Source of the DNA: CAVQUE01 sp046290435
GTDB taxonomy: Bacteria; Actinomycetota; Acidimicrobiia; Acidimicrobiales; UBA8592
Assembly (NCBI GenBank): GCA_046290435.1
Contig: JBKAGO010000041.1
Coordinates: 72,572-136,571, forward strand
Length of the DNA: 64,000 nucleotides
Direction of reading: 5' to 3'
Part shown: positions 42,714 through 52,029 of the stretch, one piece after another
How positions within the stretch are numbered: position 1 is the stretch's first letter
How the letters are laid out: each line of letters opens with the position of its first letter
Position numbers and translations under genes: made by a program
The notes under the pieces: generated by a model
Databases searched by the model: none
What the model was told of the DNA's origin: nothing
Seen by the model: the letters and a program-made list of their open reading frames with translations, nothing else

Positions 42714-44411
42714 CTACTCCTGGTAGCGGCGGACCTTGGTCTTCTTGCCGCGGATGCTGGTGGTGCGCATCGACGACAGGATCGTGTCGACGCTGCCCTC
42801 GGGCACGCCGACGACGCTGTGGTTCTCGCCGATCTTGATCGGGCCGATGTCGCGTCCGGACACGCCGCTCTCATTGGCGATCGCGCCGACGAGGTCGGCG
42901 GGGCGCACCCCGGCCCGCTTGCCCAGGGCCACGAACAGATAGCCGGTGGGGCCACCGTCGCCCGGCTTGGGCGAACCCTTCGGACCGCCCTTGGCGCCCC
43001 GGGTGCCCTTGTCGGCCTTGTCGCCCCGGCTCCCCTTGCCACCCTTGTCCTTGTAGCCCTTCGAGCCCTTGCGGCCCGGCCGGGAGGCGTCGGGGATCTC
43101 GGTCTCGTCGATGGTGGCGTGGGTGGTGTCGTGCGCCAGCGCGATGGCCGCCAGCGCGATGGCACGGAGATCGTGGTCGGGCAACAACGCGTCGACGACG
43201 TCGTCGAAAGGCTCCGTGCCACCGGCGTCGAGTACCGCACGGATGGCCTCGACGGTGCGGGCCCGTCGGGCGGTGTGCAGATCGGCGACGCCGGGCACCG
43301 GCACCCGCTCGATCGACTGCCTCGTCAGCCGCTCGATGTTCTCCAGCAGCCGCAGTTCCTTGGGCTCGGCCAAGGTGATGGCCACACCTTCGCGCCCGGC
43401 CCGGCCGACCCGGCCGATGCGGTGCACATAGCTCTCGGGCGCCGCCGGCACGTCGTGGTTGATCACGTGGGTGAGCGTGTCGATGTCGAGGCCGCGGGCA
43501 GCCACGTCGGTGGCCACCAGCAGCTGCGCCGCGCCGTCGCGCAGACGACCGATGACCCGTTCGCGCTGGGACTGGTCCATGCCGCCGTGCAGCGCCTCGG
43601 CGCGATGGCCCCTGCCGTTCATGGTCTCGGTCAGCGCATCGACATCGCCTCGCGTACGGCAGAACACCAGCGCTGCGCCCGGTGCCTCCACATCGAGGAT
43701 CCGGCCGAGGGTCGCCGCCTTGTAGCGGCGCTCGACGACATGGGCGCGCTGGCTGACCAACACGGTGCCCTCGACCTTGTCGCCGCCACCGATGCGCACC
43801 CGCTCCGGGTTCCGCTGGTGGCGCTCGGCGATGGCGTTGATCCGCCCGGGCATCGTGGCTGAGAACAGAACGGTCTGGCGCTCGGAGGGCGTGGCTTCGA
43901 GGATGGTCTCGATGTCCTCGGCGAAGCCCATGTCGAGCATCTCGTCGGCCTCGTCGAGGACGACCATCTCGATGTCGTCGAACGACACCGACCGGCGCTT
44001 CAGGTGGTCGATCATGCGACCAGGGGTGGCCACGATGACGTGGGCGCCCCTGGACAGCTGGCGGAGCTGACCGACGATCGGCTGACCGCCGTACACCGTC
44101 ACGACACGCACGCCCAGCGCTCGCCCGTAGTTGGAGATCGCCTCGCTGACCTGTACGGCGAGCTCCCGGGTCGGCACCAGCACCAGCGCGAACGGCCCGT
44201 CCTGCCGAGCGGCGTCGGCATCGAAGCGCTCGAGCATCGGCAGTGCGAACGCGGCCGTCTTCCCGGTGCCGGTGGCGGCCTGGCCGACCAGGTCGTGGCC
44301 GGCCATCAGCAGCGGGATGGCCGCCACCTGGATGGGGGTCGGTTCCTCGTAGCCCAGGCGGTCGAGCGCCTCGAGGGTCTCGGTGCGCAACCCGAGCCCG
44401 GCGAAGCCCAC
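42714..44411 (-). CDS. DEAD-box ATP-dependent RNA helicase
   Basis: A 565-residue helicase with the Q motif (YEEPTPIQ), Walker A ATGTGKT (46-52), PTRELA (80-85), DEAD (153-156), SAT (184-186) and the C-lobe HRIGRVGRAGREG. After the core are a Lys/Gly-rich linker (GRKGSKGYKDKGGKGSRGDK) and a DbpA/CsdA-type RNA-binding domain (GYLFVALGKRAGVRPADLVG, GENHSVVGVPEGSVDTILSS). It unwinds RNA in ribosome assembly or cold adaptation. It is 20 bp downstream of the glycerol-3-phosphate dehydrogenase gene on the same strand, possibly co-transcribed. Confidence 0.95.
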   Translation of the reverse strand: MGFAGLGLRTETLEALDRLGYEEPTPIQVAAIPLLMAGHDLVGQAATGTGKTAAFALPMLERFDADAARQDGPFALVLVPTRELAVQVSEAISNYGRALGVRVVTVYGGQPIVGQLRQLSRGAHVIVATPGRMIDHLKRRSVSFDDIEMVVLDEADEMLDMGFAEDIETILEATPSERQTVLFSATMPGRINAIAERHQRNPERVRIGGGDKVEGTVLVSQRAHVVERRYKAATLGRILDVEAPGAALVFCRTRGDVDALTETMNGRGHRAEALHGGMDQSQRERVIGRLRDGAAQLLVATDVAARGLDIDTLTHVINHDVPAAPESYVHRIGRVGRAGREGVAITLAEPKELRLLENIERLTRQSIERVPVPGVADLHTARRARTVEAIRAVLDAGGTEPFDDVVDALLPDHDLRAIALAAIALAHDTTHATIDETEIPDASRPGRKGSKGYKDKGGKGSRGDKADKGTRGAKGGPKGSPKPGDGGPTGYLFVALGKRAGVRPADLVGAIANESGVSGRDIGPIKIGENHSVVGVPEGSVDTILSSMRTTSIRGKKTKVRRYQE

Positions 44412-44431
44412 GACGGGCTCGGCGGCGGCGC

Positions 44432-46063
44432 TCAGGGCCGTGCCACGGCGAAATCGGCGCCGAAGTGCTCGGCGAGTCGGGCATCGGCCTGGTCGCCGAA
44501 GAGGATGCGGGCCACCTCGGCGAGCCCGGCCGAGTTGCGGATGTCCTCGTCACGCACGACGAGGGAGATCTTGGACCGGCGACGGAGGAAGTCGTCGAGA
44601 CGGGTGACCATCTCGTTGCCGGCCGTGTGGTGCAGCTCCACACGCAGGTAGTCGGCCGAGTCCATGATGTCGGCTCCCATCGTCGGGTCTTCGCGGATGT
44701 CGTCGAGCATCTCGAACGCCCGCCGACCGTAGCGGCGCCACAACCGATCGCTCAGGGGTTCGACGCCCGGCTTGTCGCGCAGGTCGTCGAGGCGCATGCC
44801 GTAGGCCTGCCGGTAGAACTCGCGCCGGGCATCCGCACCAGGTTCGCCGTACCAGCCCCCGGTGTCCTTCTGGAGGGGCACCCCCAACTCGACGACGGCG
44901 TCTGCCACTTCCTCGCCGACGTTGAGGCAGTCGGTGAGCTTGCCGCCGAAGATCGACACGACGCCCTGGTCGGCCGAGACCTCGATCTCGTGCTTGCGTG
45001 ACAGCGATGTCCAGTCGACCTCGGTGCGGTCGTCGCCGTCGTTCTTGACCACCAGAGGTCGGACACCGCAGCGTTCGGAGATGATGTCGTCGGTGGTCAA
45101 CGGGCTGGCGAGATCGAGGCGGCTGTTGATCTGCTCGAGCAGGAACGTGCGGTCCTCGTCGGTGACACCTGCATCGGGATCATCGACCCGGGTGTCGGTG
45201 GTGCCGATCACCGATCGGCGACCCATGGGGATCACGTAGAAGAGGCGCCGGGTGTCGTCGAAGAAGGCGAGCACCCGCCGGTTGGGGGTGAGCTGGTCCA
45301 CCACGAGGTGGATGCCCTTGGAGTAGACGATGCGGTGCTCGGTGCGCAGCCCGAACGACTCGTTGATCCCGTCGAGGTAGGGGCCGGCAGCGTTGATCAA
45401 CACCGTGGCATCGCAGCGGATCTCCCGGCCGCCCTGGCCGTCGCGCAGATCCGCGTGCCAGCGGCCGCCATGGCGTTCGGCGCCGGTGAACTCGACGTAG
45501 TTGGCGGCGACGGCGCCGAGGTCCATCGCGGTGCGCACGAAGCCGAACACGAAGCGGGCGTCGTTGTCCTCGAGGATGGCGTCGGCGTATTCGATACCGC
45601 CGCGGACGTCGCTGGTGTCGATGACCGGCTCGAGGCGCTCGATGCTCTCGGCGCTGAGCGGGCGCGGCGCGTTGGTCTTGAACGACCCGATGCCCCAGTA
45701 CGCGAACGAACCGACCGCGGCCAGCCACGGCGGGAACGGCGAGGTCCGGCCCATCGCGGCGAGGAACCCGATCTCGGAGATGTTCGCCGGATAGGTGCGC
45801 ATCAGCCTGTTGCGGCTCTTGCACAGCTTGCGCACGAGCGGGATCTCGTAGTTCTCCAGGTACTTGAAGCCGCCCCACACCAGGTTCGAGGACTCCTGGC
45901 TGGTCTCGCCGGCGAAGTCACCCCGATCGATCAGGGCGACCTTGGCGCCTCGTGCCGTGAGGGATGCCGCGGCGACGGCGCCGTTGATCCCGCCGCCGAC
46001 GATCAACACGTCGAAGGAGCCGCCGTCGAGCTTGTCCATGTTGGTCGCGCGCAGACGTGACAT
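44432..46063 (-). CDS. glpD: FAD-dependent glycerol-3-phosphate dehydrogenase
   Basis: A 543-residue flavoprotein. The dinucleotide-binding motif is VLIVGGGINGAVAAASLTAR, and the family block GDFAGETSQESSNLVWGGFK follows directly. GRRSVIGTTDTRVD and SADQGVVSIFGGKLTDCLNV are typical of GlpD, which oxidises glycerol 3-phosphate to dihydroxyacetone phosphate and feeds electrons to the quinone pool. ATG 46063 gives a short N-terminus; an ATG eight codons later is possible. It may supply or drain glycerol 3-phosphate for the storage lipids made elsewhere in the window. Confidence 0.93.
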   Translation of the reverse strand: MSRLRATNMDKLDGGSFDVLIVGGGINGAVAAASLTARGAKVALIDRGDFAGETSQESSNLVWGGFKYLENYEIPLVRKLCKSRNRLMRTYPANISEIGFLAAMGRTSPFPPWLAAVGSFAYWGIGSFKTNAPRPLSAESIERLEPVIDTSDVRGGIEYADAILEDNDARFVFGFVRTAMDLGAVAANYVEFTGAERHGGRWHADLRDGQGGREIRCDATVLINAAGPYLDGINESFGLRTEHRIVYSKGIHLVVDQLTPNRRVLAFFDDTRRLFYVIPMGRRSVIGTTDTRVDDPDAGVTDEDRTFLLEQINSRLDLASPLTTDDIISERCGVRPLVVKNDGDDRTEVDWTSLSRKHEIEVSADQGVVSIFGGKLTDCLNVGEEVADAVVELGVPLQKDTGGWYGEPGADARREFYRQAYGMRLDDLRDKPGVEPLSDRLWRRYGRRAFEMLDDIREDPTMGADIMDSADYLRVELHHTAGNEMVTRLDDFLRRRSKISLVVRDEDIRNSAGLAEVARILFGDQADARLAEHFGADFAVARP

Positions 46064-46150
46064 ACCTCGACGGTAGTGGGCGAACCGGGCCGCCCCCACT
46101 GCTCAGTGCCGTTCGACACCCCTGTGGCGCAGCCGGGTAACGTCGCTTGC

Positions 46151-47260
46151 ATGATCGTCGACGACCTCGAGCTCGACACGGACGCGTTCGCCGCGGGCAC
46201 CGGATGGACCATCAAGCCCGAGGGCGCGTGCCGGGGTGAGGTCTGCGTGCCTCTCGACGGCGCCGATGATCTCGTCACGATCGCGGCCCGCCTGGGCATG
46301 CCGATCGTGTCCGATCCCGGCTCCGGGCTCCACGCCATCGGACCCGCGTCGTATGCCGGTCGGGCCCTGCCGAGCGTGCAGGCGCCCGATCTCGAGCTGC
46401 CCACCGTGCTCGGCGACGGCGTCTGGCGCCTCGCCGAACAACGGGGCCGCCGCACCGTCATCGTCGCATGGGCGCCCTGGTGAGGATGCCGCCTCGACCT
46501 CCCCGGGTGGGAGGCACTGCACCGTGAGCTGGCACCGGCAGGCATCGACATCGTCACCGTCTGCCTCGACGTCGAAGGCATCGCCGGCGCCACCCCCGAC
46601 CTCGTCGCCGCACGCGACGCCGTCGGCGAGTTGACCCACATCGCCGTGGTCGACCAGGCCCACGTCATCGACGAGCTCTTCGGCATCGTCAACGTCCCCA
46701 TGGGCGTGTGGATCGACGAGGACCTGCGCATCGTCCGGCCGGCCGAGTTCGCCTCGCCCGGCGTCGGCGAACGGGCCGGCGCCGCCCAGCTGCCCGACGA
46801 GATCCCCGACCGCATGGTGGCCATGGCCGCCACCGCGGGACGGATCCGTGTCGAACGCACGCACTTCGTCGACGGTCTGCGCGACTGGGCGGCCAACGGC
46901 GCGGCATCGGCGTGGGTGCTCGACGCCGACGCCGTGCTCGCCGGGTCGACCGAGCGCACCCTCGACCACGCGAGCGCCGCCGCGCACTTCGAGCTCGGCC
47001 AGCACCTGCACCGCACCGGTCACGCCGACGCATCGATCGAGCACTTCCGCGAAGCCCACCGGCTCGATCCCGGCAACTGGACCTACAAGCGCCAGGCATG
47101 GGAGCTCGCCAGCAGGATCGAAGGGCCCTACGGCCGCTTCTGGCAGGGGCCCCTGCCCGGCGCCGAGGACGAGTGGCCCTACGACGGCGACTGGCTCACC
47201 GACATCGAGGCCATCGGCCCCGAGCACTACTACCCGCCGTCGGCCGGAACGCGCCCATGA
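46151..47260 (+). CDS. Selenoprotein: ResA-like WAxxUGC thioredoxin-fold protein with C-terminal TPR-like region (TGA = Sec)
   Basis: The frame from ATG 46151 (MIVDDLELDTDAFAAGTGWT) runs to an in-frame TGA at 46481-46483 and continues without a break to 47260. The residues around it are IVAWAPW-U-GCRLDLPGWEALH, so the TGA stands where the first redox residue of a thioredoxin-like motif belongs (Sec111, with Cys113). This fits the ResA-like WAxxUGC family, a known selenoprotein group. Downstream thioredoxin-fold features continue (IDIVTVCLDVEG, IVNVPMGVWIDEDLRIVRP), then a TPR-like helical pair (AAHFELGQHLHRTGHADASI) and a Trp/Tyr-rich end. A SECIS-like hairpin follows the TGA. The next gene overlaps by ATGA. 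It needs SelA/B/C/D elsewhere; without them it would be a 110-residue truncation. Confidence 0.88.
46484..46521 (+). promoter_or_regulatory. Bacterial SECIS-like element directly after the TGA codon
   Basis: Fourteen nt after the TGA, CCTCCC (46498-46503) pairs perfectly with GGGAGG (46509-46514) around the 5-nt loop CGGGT. The loop starts 20 nt after the TGA and has G at its second position, meeting the general bacterial SECIS pattern (loop 16-37 nt from the TGA, G among the first two loop bases). TGC/GCA (46487-46489/46519-46521) could extend it below an internal loop. GCCTC/GAGGC is a competing pairing. SelB binding is inferred. Confidence 0.65.
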
Positions 47261-48054
47261 TGGTTCCGCCCGAGCCCCGCATCGGCGTCGACGTCGGCGG
47301 ATCCGGCATCAAGGGAGCCATCGTCGACCTCTCCACGGGCGAACTGCTCGGCGAGCGGGTCCGCATCCCCACACCCGAGACGTTCGGACTCGACGAGATC
47401 GCCGCCACCATCGCGGTCATCGTCGGCGAGCTGCGCCCCGGCCTGGGCGTCGACGCCGTCAGTGCTCCCGTTGGTGTGGGTTTCCCGGCGGTGGTCAGCC
47501 ACGGGGTCGTCGCCAGCCCGCCCACGGCCCACGAGTTCGCCGGATGGGTCGGCCAGGACATCGCGGCGAAGCTCGGCGACCAGTGCGGCGTCCCCGTGGT
47601 CGTCGCCAACGACGCCGACGTGGCCGGCATCGCCGAGTTCCGATTCGGCGCAGGCCACGGCCGCAACGGCACGGTGCTCGTCATCGCCATCGGCACCGGC
47701 GTCGGTTCGGCACTGTTCGTCGATGGCGTCCTGGTGCCCAACACCGAGTTCGGCAAGCTCTTCCTGCCCGGCCAGACCGAGGTCGCCGAGCACTACATGT
47801 CCGACCGGGTCCGCAGCGACGAGGAGCTGAGCTGGCCCGAATGGGGCGCCCGACTCGACCAGTATCTCCGCCACCTCGACCGCCTCTTCACGCCCGACCT
47901 GGTCATCATCGGCGGTGGCGTGTCGAAGAAGCACGACCGCTACCTCGACGAGGTGCGCCTGCGTTGTCCCGTGGTCCCGGCCGAACTGCGCAATCACGCA
48001 GGCATCATCGGCGCTGCGCTCTACGCCCGATCGGCGTTCACGACGCTCGACTGA
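47257..48054 (+). CDS. ppgK: Polyphosphate glucokinase (ROK family)
   Basis: A 265-residue ROK kinase. The phosphate-1 motif IGVDVGGSGIKGAIVDLSTG is the form found in actinobacterial strictly polyphosphate/ATP-dependent glucokinases. VANDADVAGIAEFRFGAG and VLVIAIGTGVGSALFVDG are the sugar and phosphate-2 regions, and DLVIIGGGVSKKHDRYLDEV closes the fold. It phosphorylates glucose to glucose 6-phosphate using polyphosphate. The start overlaps the stop of the selenoprotein gene, so its translation depends on ribosomes that read through the TGA, or on internal initiation. Confidence 0.92.
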   Translation: MMVPPEPRIGVDVGGSGIKGAIVDLSTGELLGERVRIPTPETFGLDEIAATIAVIVGELRPGLGVDAVSAPVGVGFPAVVSHGVVASPPTAHEFAGWVGQDIAAKLGDQCGVPVVVANDADVAGIAEFRFGAGHGRNGTVLVIAIGTGVGSALFVDGVLVPNTEFGKLFLPGQTEVAEHYMSDRVRSDEELSWPEWGARLDQYLRHLDRLFTPDLVIIGGGVSKKHDRYLDEVRLRCPVVPAELRNHAGIIGAALYARSAFTTLD

Positions 48055-48061
48055 GCGCCCG

Positions 48062-49021
48062 TCACCGCAGGCACCTCGTCACGAACGCATCGAGGCGCCG
48101 GCGATACAGATCGGTCGCCGCGCAGTCGGCGGCGATGAATCCGTGGGGCGCGTCGGGCATCACCAGGAGCTCGACCTCGTTGCCGGCGGCTGTCGAACGG
48201 GCCGCGAGGACCAGTGTGTCGTCCAGCAGATGGTCCGCCGTCCCGACGGTCATGAACGTCGGAGGCAGACCCCGCAGATCCGCCGACGCCGGTGAGACCT
48301 CCGGGTCGCGCCGTTCGGCCTCGGTGCGACCGGGGAGGTACCAGTCGGCGAACCGGGTGAGGCTCTCGGGATCGAGGGTGTCCTCGGCGTCGCTCGCCCG
48401 GATGCCACGGCGACTCGGGCCCGTGCCCCAGTCGTACATGCCGAAGGTCAACACGGCGCCCGCCCACCCGGCGGCGATGCCGTCGGCGTCACGCATGCGC
48501 AGCAGGCAGCCGATGGCGACCGTGGCGCCGGCGGACTCGCCCGCGATGACCAGCCGCGACGTGCCGAACCGGGATGCGGCGCCGCGCTGCAGTTCGGCGG
48601 CGACGGCGACGGCGTCGTCGATGGCAGCCGGGTAGGGGTGTTCGGGCGCCAGGCGGTACCCGACCGACACCACCGCCACCCGGAGGCGGGCCGACAGGGC
48701 GGCATTGTCGTGGTCGTTCATCTCCGGCGTACCCATCGCCATCCCGCCGCCGTGGAAGTGCAGGACCACACCCTGGGCGCCGCCGATGGGGGCGAAGACC
48801 CGGCACGGCCGGCCGGCGATCTCCGCATCGCGGCCATCGGGATGGGGCTCGACCATCCGCAGCATCGACGCCCGTTGATGCTCGAGGAGCTCGCGATCCG
48901 AACAGCCTTCGGGCGCGACGTCGTCGCCGACGAAATCGTGAGTGATGCGCTGCGCGAGCGTCGCGTTCTCGGCGGCGAGGACGTCGAGCTCTGGCGGCCA
49001 CAGTCGGAACACGTCACGCAT
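48062..49021 (-). CDS. HSL-family alpha/beta hydrolase (esterase/lipase)
   Basis: A 319-residue esterase. The oxyanion motif HGGGMAMG is in GVVLHFHGGGMAMGTPEMND, and the nucleophile elbow is GESAGAT in SRLVIAGESAGATVAIGCLL. The catalytic Asp is in GTADHLLDD and the His in PDAPHGFIA. These are hallmarks of the hormone-sensitive lipase family, acting on short to medium acyl esters. ATG 49021 was chosen because the frame before it lacks family similarity. It converges with ppgK, 7 bp apart. Confidence 0.9.
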   Translation of the reverse strand: MRDVFRLWPPELDVLAAENATLAQRITHDFVGDDVAPEGCSDRELLEHQRASMLRMVEPHPDGRDAEIAGRPCRVFAPIGGAQGVVLHFHGGGMAMGTPEMNDHDNAALSARLRVAVVSVGYRLAPEHPYPAAIDDAVAVAAELQRGAASRFGTSRLVIAGESAGATVAIGCLLRMRDADGIAAGWAGAVLTFGMYDWGTGPSRRGIRASDAEDTLDPESLTRFADWYLPGRTEAERRDPEVSPASADLRGLPPTFMTVGTADHLLDDTLVLAARSTAAGNEVELLVMPDAPHGFIAADCAATDLYRRRLDAFVTRCLR

Positions 49022-49167
49022 CTTCGCATGCTCCGCCCCTGGTGCCGCCGGGAGCCCCCCCGCCCGACGGTGCTCCGCCACCTGACCGCCGGCGTCGGAC
49101 CACCTACGATCGCCGTACCCGGCTGGTCATCGCCCGCCGCATCCCGACCCGACGTCGCAGGACCCTC

Positions 49168-49845
49168 GTGAGCGCCTCCTCCTACCCCATGACCGACGAT
49201 CACGCCGACCTTCCCGCACGGGTCGCCGCCGCCGCGGCGCTCAGCCGGCTCGGTCACGCCCTGGTCCGTCACCGCGCCGACCCTGCGGTACTCGAGCGGC
49301 TGGCCGAGGCCGCCGAGCGCCTGGCCGGCGACATCGAGAGTGAGCCCCGCCGCGAGCGCCGCATGGAGTTGCTGAGCCACCCGGGGTTCGAGTCGGCCGC
49401 GCAGCGCGGGTCGCTCGCCGATCTGATGGCCGACGGGGCCTTCGTCGATGCATTCGAGGACTCGCCCATCTCCGGCAGCGCCAACCCGTTGTCGATGGGC
49501 CTGCGGGTGGGCCGCGACGGCGAGGAGGCCGTCGGCCAGATCGTCATCCAGCACGGCTGGCAGGGTGCGCCGGGCCGCGCCCACGGCGGGGTCGTCGCTG
49601 CCGTCATCGACGAGGTCTATGGCGCATTGCTGCCGATCATCGGGTGCATGGCCTTCACCGGGGAGCTCACCGTCCGCTACGTCGCCCCGTGCCCCATCGA
49701 GCGGCCCCTCGAGTTCCGGGCCCGCCTGCTCGACCGCCAGGGACGCAAGCTGTACGTCGAGTGTGAGGGCCGCGCGGATGGCGAGTTGTTCGCCACGTCG
49801 ACCGCGACCTTCATCGAGATCGACCTCGACCAGTTCCGGCGCTGA
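49168..49845 (+). CDS. Hotdog-fold (PaaI-like) acyl-CoA thioesterase
   Basis: A 225-residue protein. The hotdog core has the active-site segment PGRAHGGVVAAVIDEVYGAL preceded by QIVIQHGWQGA, then FTGELTVRYVAPCPIERPLE and GRKLYVECEGRADGELFATS. This matches the PaaI/YbgC-like thioesterase group that hydrolyses acyl-CoA thioesters. An N-terminal extension of about 90 residues is helical and outside the fold. GTG 49168 and ATG 49189 are both plausible starts. It is convergent with the two-component system genes. Confidence 0.82.
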   Translation: MSASSYPMTDDHADLPARVAAAAALSRLGHALVRHRADPAVLERLAEAAERLAGDIESEPRRERRMELLSHPGFESAAQRGSLADLMADGAFVDAFEDSPISGSANPLSMGLRVGRDGEEAVGQIVIQHGWQGAPGRAHGGVVAAVIDEVYGALLPIIGCMAFTGELTVRYVAPCPIERPLEFRARLLDRQGRKLYVECEGRADGELFATSTATFIEIDLDQFRR

Positions 49846-49879
49846 GGACTCGCCTGGCCGCCCGGCGGACCGCCCCCGA

Positions 49880-51367
49880 TCAGCGACCGACGACCGCGGC
49901 GTCGGTCTCGGGCCGGCGGTCCGGCGCCGTCGCGAAACCCGGCGCGGCCGGGAGGGTGACGACGAACCGTGCCCCTCCCAGCGGTCCGTCCTCGACACGG
50001 AGATCGCCCCCGCCCGCCCTGACGCACGCTGCCGTGACGGCCAGTCCCAGCCCGGCGCCGCCCTTGTCGCGCGAACGAGCGTCGTCGAGTCGGACGAACC
50101 GCTCGAAGATGCGCTCCCGGTCATCCGGTGCCACGCCGGTTCCGTCGTCGTCGACCGTCAGCGTCACGGTGTCGGCGACGGTGTGCAGGGCGATCTCGAC
50201 GCGTGCCACCCCGTGGCGGGCAGCGTTGTCCAACAGGTGACGCACGGCGCGGGCGAGCTGCTCGGGATCGCCGACGACCCGGCCGGCCCCGACGCCGCTC
50301 GTGCCGACGGCCAGACGTCGTGCCCGGGCCGCCTCGGCGAGCACGATGTCGTCGAGGTCGACGACGATGGGGTCGGCGGCGCCGCCGGTCTCGTCGATCC
50401 GTGCCAGGACCAGGAGGTCGTCGACGAGGCGCTCCATCCGCCGGGTCTCGGCCAGGACCGTGTCGGCCAGCTCGAAACGGTCGAGGCTCGAGGTGGGGTC
50501 GAGCGCCTGCTCGGCCTCGCTGCGAAGCACGGCAAGCGGTGAGCGGAGTTCGTGGCTGGCATCGGCGGTGAAGCGTCGCCGGACGGCGTCGCTCGCCGCG
50601 ATGCGGTCGAGCAGGTCGTTGAGCTGCGTTCCGAGCGCGCCCAGCTCGTCGCGTGTCGGCGGGACGGGCACGCGCACCCCGCGTCGGGTCTCCTCCGGCG
50701 AGATCCTGCCCACCTGGTTGGTGAGAACGCCGACGGGCCGAAGGGCGCCGCGGGTGAGGAACCAGGCGGCCAGCCCGGCAATGAGCACGAGGGCCGGCCC
50801 CCAGATGACCGCCGATCGCCTGGTGCCGACCAGCGATCCGCGGATGTCGTCGACACGGGCCATGATCAGCAGCGGCGTGCCGTCCACATCGATGACATCG
50901 AACGCGACATCGCCTGCGTCGGGACCGCGTCGCTGGCCGATACTGCCGAAGAGCGACTCGTACAACACTTCGATGTGGATGGGGGTCATCTCCAGCTCGG
51001 CCGGATCGAGCAAGCTGGCGGTGCCGCCATCCACGACGATGGCGTCGTCTCGGTCGGCGAGATAGGCGAACGGGTCGCCGGGACGCCAGCCTGCGAGCGC
51101 AACGGCGCGCCCGGCCGCCGAGTCGGGATCGTTGGTGGCCAGCTCGATGAAGTCCTCGACCAGCGGGAGGTCGGTCTCGTCGGAAAACGTCTCGTCCACC
51201 GGATACGAGAGCCACTCGCGGGCCAACACCTCCTGATCGGCAACGCGCTGACGGACGAGTGCCTCCTCGGCACGGTCGAGCCCGACCGTCGCAGTCACCG
51301 CGACGCCCACAGCGGAGACGAAGACGACGAGCGCCGTCAGGCGCCACCGGATCGGGAGCCGCTTCAT
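49880..51367 (-). CDS. Two-component sensor histidine kinase (HAMP, HisKA)
   Basis: A 495-residue membrane sensor. The first transmembrane helix (LTALVVFVSAVGVAVTATVG), an extracytoplasmic domain of about 160 residues and a second helix (VIWGPALVLIAGLAAWFL) are followed by a HAMP linker. The HisKA box is FTADASHELRSPLAVLRSEA. The ATPase N-box is AVRHLLDNAARHG, with the G-boxes DDDGTGV and GGAGLGLAV. It is coupled by ATGA overlap to its OmpR-type response regulator. The ligand is unknown; the extracytoplasmic domain shows no motif I recognise. Confidence 0.93.
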   Translation of the reverse strand: MKRLPIRWRLTALVVFVSAVGVAVTATVGLDRAEEALVRQRVADQEVLAREWLSYPVDETFSDETDLPLVEDFIELATNDPDSAAGRAVALAGWRPGDPFAYLADRDDAIVVDGGTASLLDPAELEMTPIHIEVLYESLFGSIGQRRGPDAGDVAFDVIDVDGTPLLIMARVDDIRGSLVGTRRSAVIWGPALVLIAGLAAWFLTRGALRPVGVLTNQVGRISPEETRRGVRVPVPPTRDELGALGTQLNDLLDRIAASDAVRRRFTADASHELRSPLAVLRSEAEQALDPTSSLDRFELADTVLAETRRMERLVDDLLVLARIDETGGAADPIVVDLDDIVLAEAARARRLAVGTSGVGAGRVVGDPEQLARAVRHLLDNAARHGVARVEIALHTVADTVTLTVDDDGTGVAPDDRERIFERFVRLDDARSRDKGGAGLGLAVTAACVRAGGGDLRVEDGPLGGARFVVTLPAAPGFATAPDRRPETDAAVVGR

Positions 51368-52029
51368 GCGACCAGCCGGTAGCCCACGCCACGTGCCGTG
51401 TGGATCAGGGGCTGTTCGTAGCCGCGGTCGACCTTGCGGCGGAGGTAGCTGACGTACACCTCGACGATCGAGGGGTCGCCCTCGAAGTCGAATCCCCAGA
51501 CGAGGTCGAGCAGTTCGCCCTTGGGAACCACAGCAGGCGACCGCCGCGCGAGCGCCTCCAGCACGGCGAACTCCCGGGGGGTCAGCTCCACGGCCGATCC
51601 CGCTCGACTGCACGTGCGCTGCTGCGGGTCGAGCTCGAGGTCGCCGACGACCAGGCAGGCCGGCGCCACCGCGCCGCGCCGCGACAGTGCATGCACCCGG
51701 GCCAGCAGGACCTTCGGGCTGAACGGCTTGCGCAGGTAGTCGTCCGCGCCGGCATCGAACCCATCGGTCTCGTCATCGATCGAGGCCATGGCAGTGAGCA
51801 TCAAGATGGGCGTCGGGTCGGCCTCGTCGCGCAAGGTGCGGCACAGCGTGGCGCCGTCGAGGCCGGGCAGCATGCGGTCGAGCACGAGCACGTCGTAGCT
51901 GCACTCACGCGCCCTCCAGAGGCCGTCGTTGCCGTCGGCGGCGTGGTCGACGCTCATGCCGGCGTCGGTGAGGAGTCGCACGATCGAGCGCGCCAGTCGC
52001 TCCTCGTCCTCGACCACCAGGACCCGCAT
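51364..52029 (-). CDS. OmpR/PhoB-family response regulator
   Basis: A 221-residue regulator. The receiver begins MRVLVVEDEERLARSIVRLL, with phospho-acceptor Asp51 (VLVLDRMLPGLDG), Thr in ILMLTAMAS and Lys in DYLRKPFSPK. The C-terminal winged helix is ELTPREFAVLEALARRSPAV then VEVYVSYLRRKVDRGYEQPL. ATG 52029 was chosen because the family start follows directly. It pairs with the kinase gene it overlaps. The divergent 254-bp gap to the secreted protease gene makes that gene a candidate target. Confidence 0.94.
   Translation of the reverse strand: MRVLVVEDEERLARSIVRLLTDAGMSVDHAADGNDGLWRARECSYDVLVLDRMLPGLDGATLCRTLRDEADPTPILMLTAMASIDDETDGFDAGADDYLRKPFSPKVLLARVHALSRRGAVAPACLVVGDLELDPQQRTCSRAGSAVELTPREFAVLEALARRSPAVVPKGELLDLVWGFDFEGDPSIVEVYVSYLRRKVDRGYEQPLIHTARGVGYRLVA

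Noticed and set aside
46481..46483. The TGA at 46481 as an ordinary stop, making a 110-residue protein and a separate gene starting at 46631
   Set aside because: The frame continues with thioredoxin-fold sequence immediately after the TGA, the codon stands at the redox position, and a SECIS-like hairpin follows. A simple stop leaves two meaningless halves.
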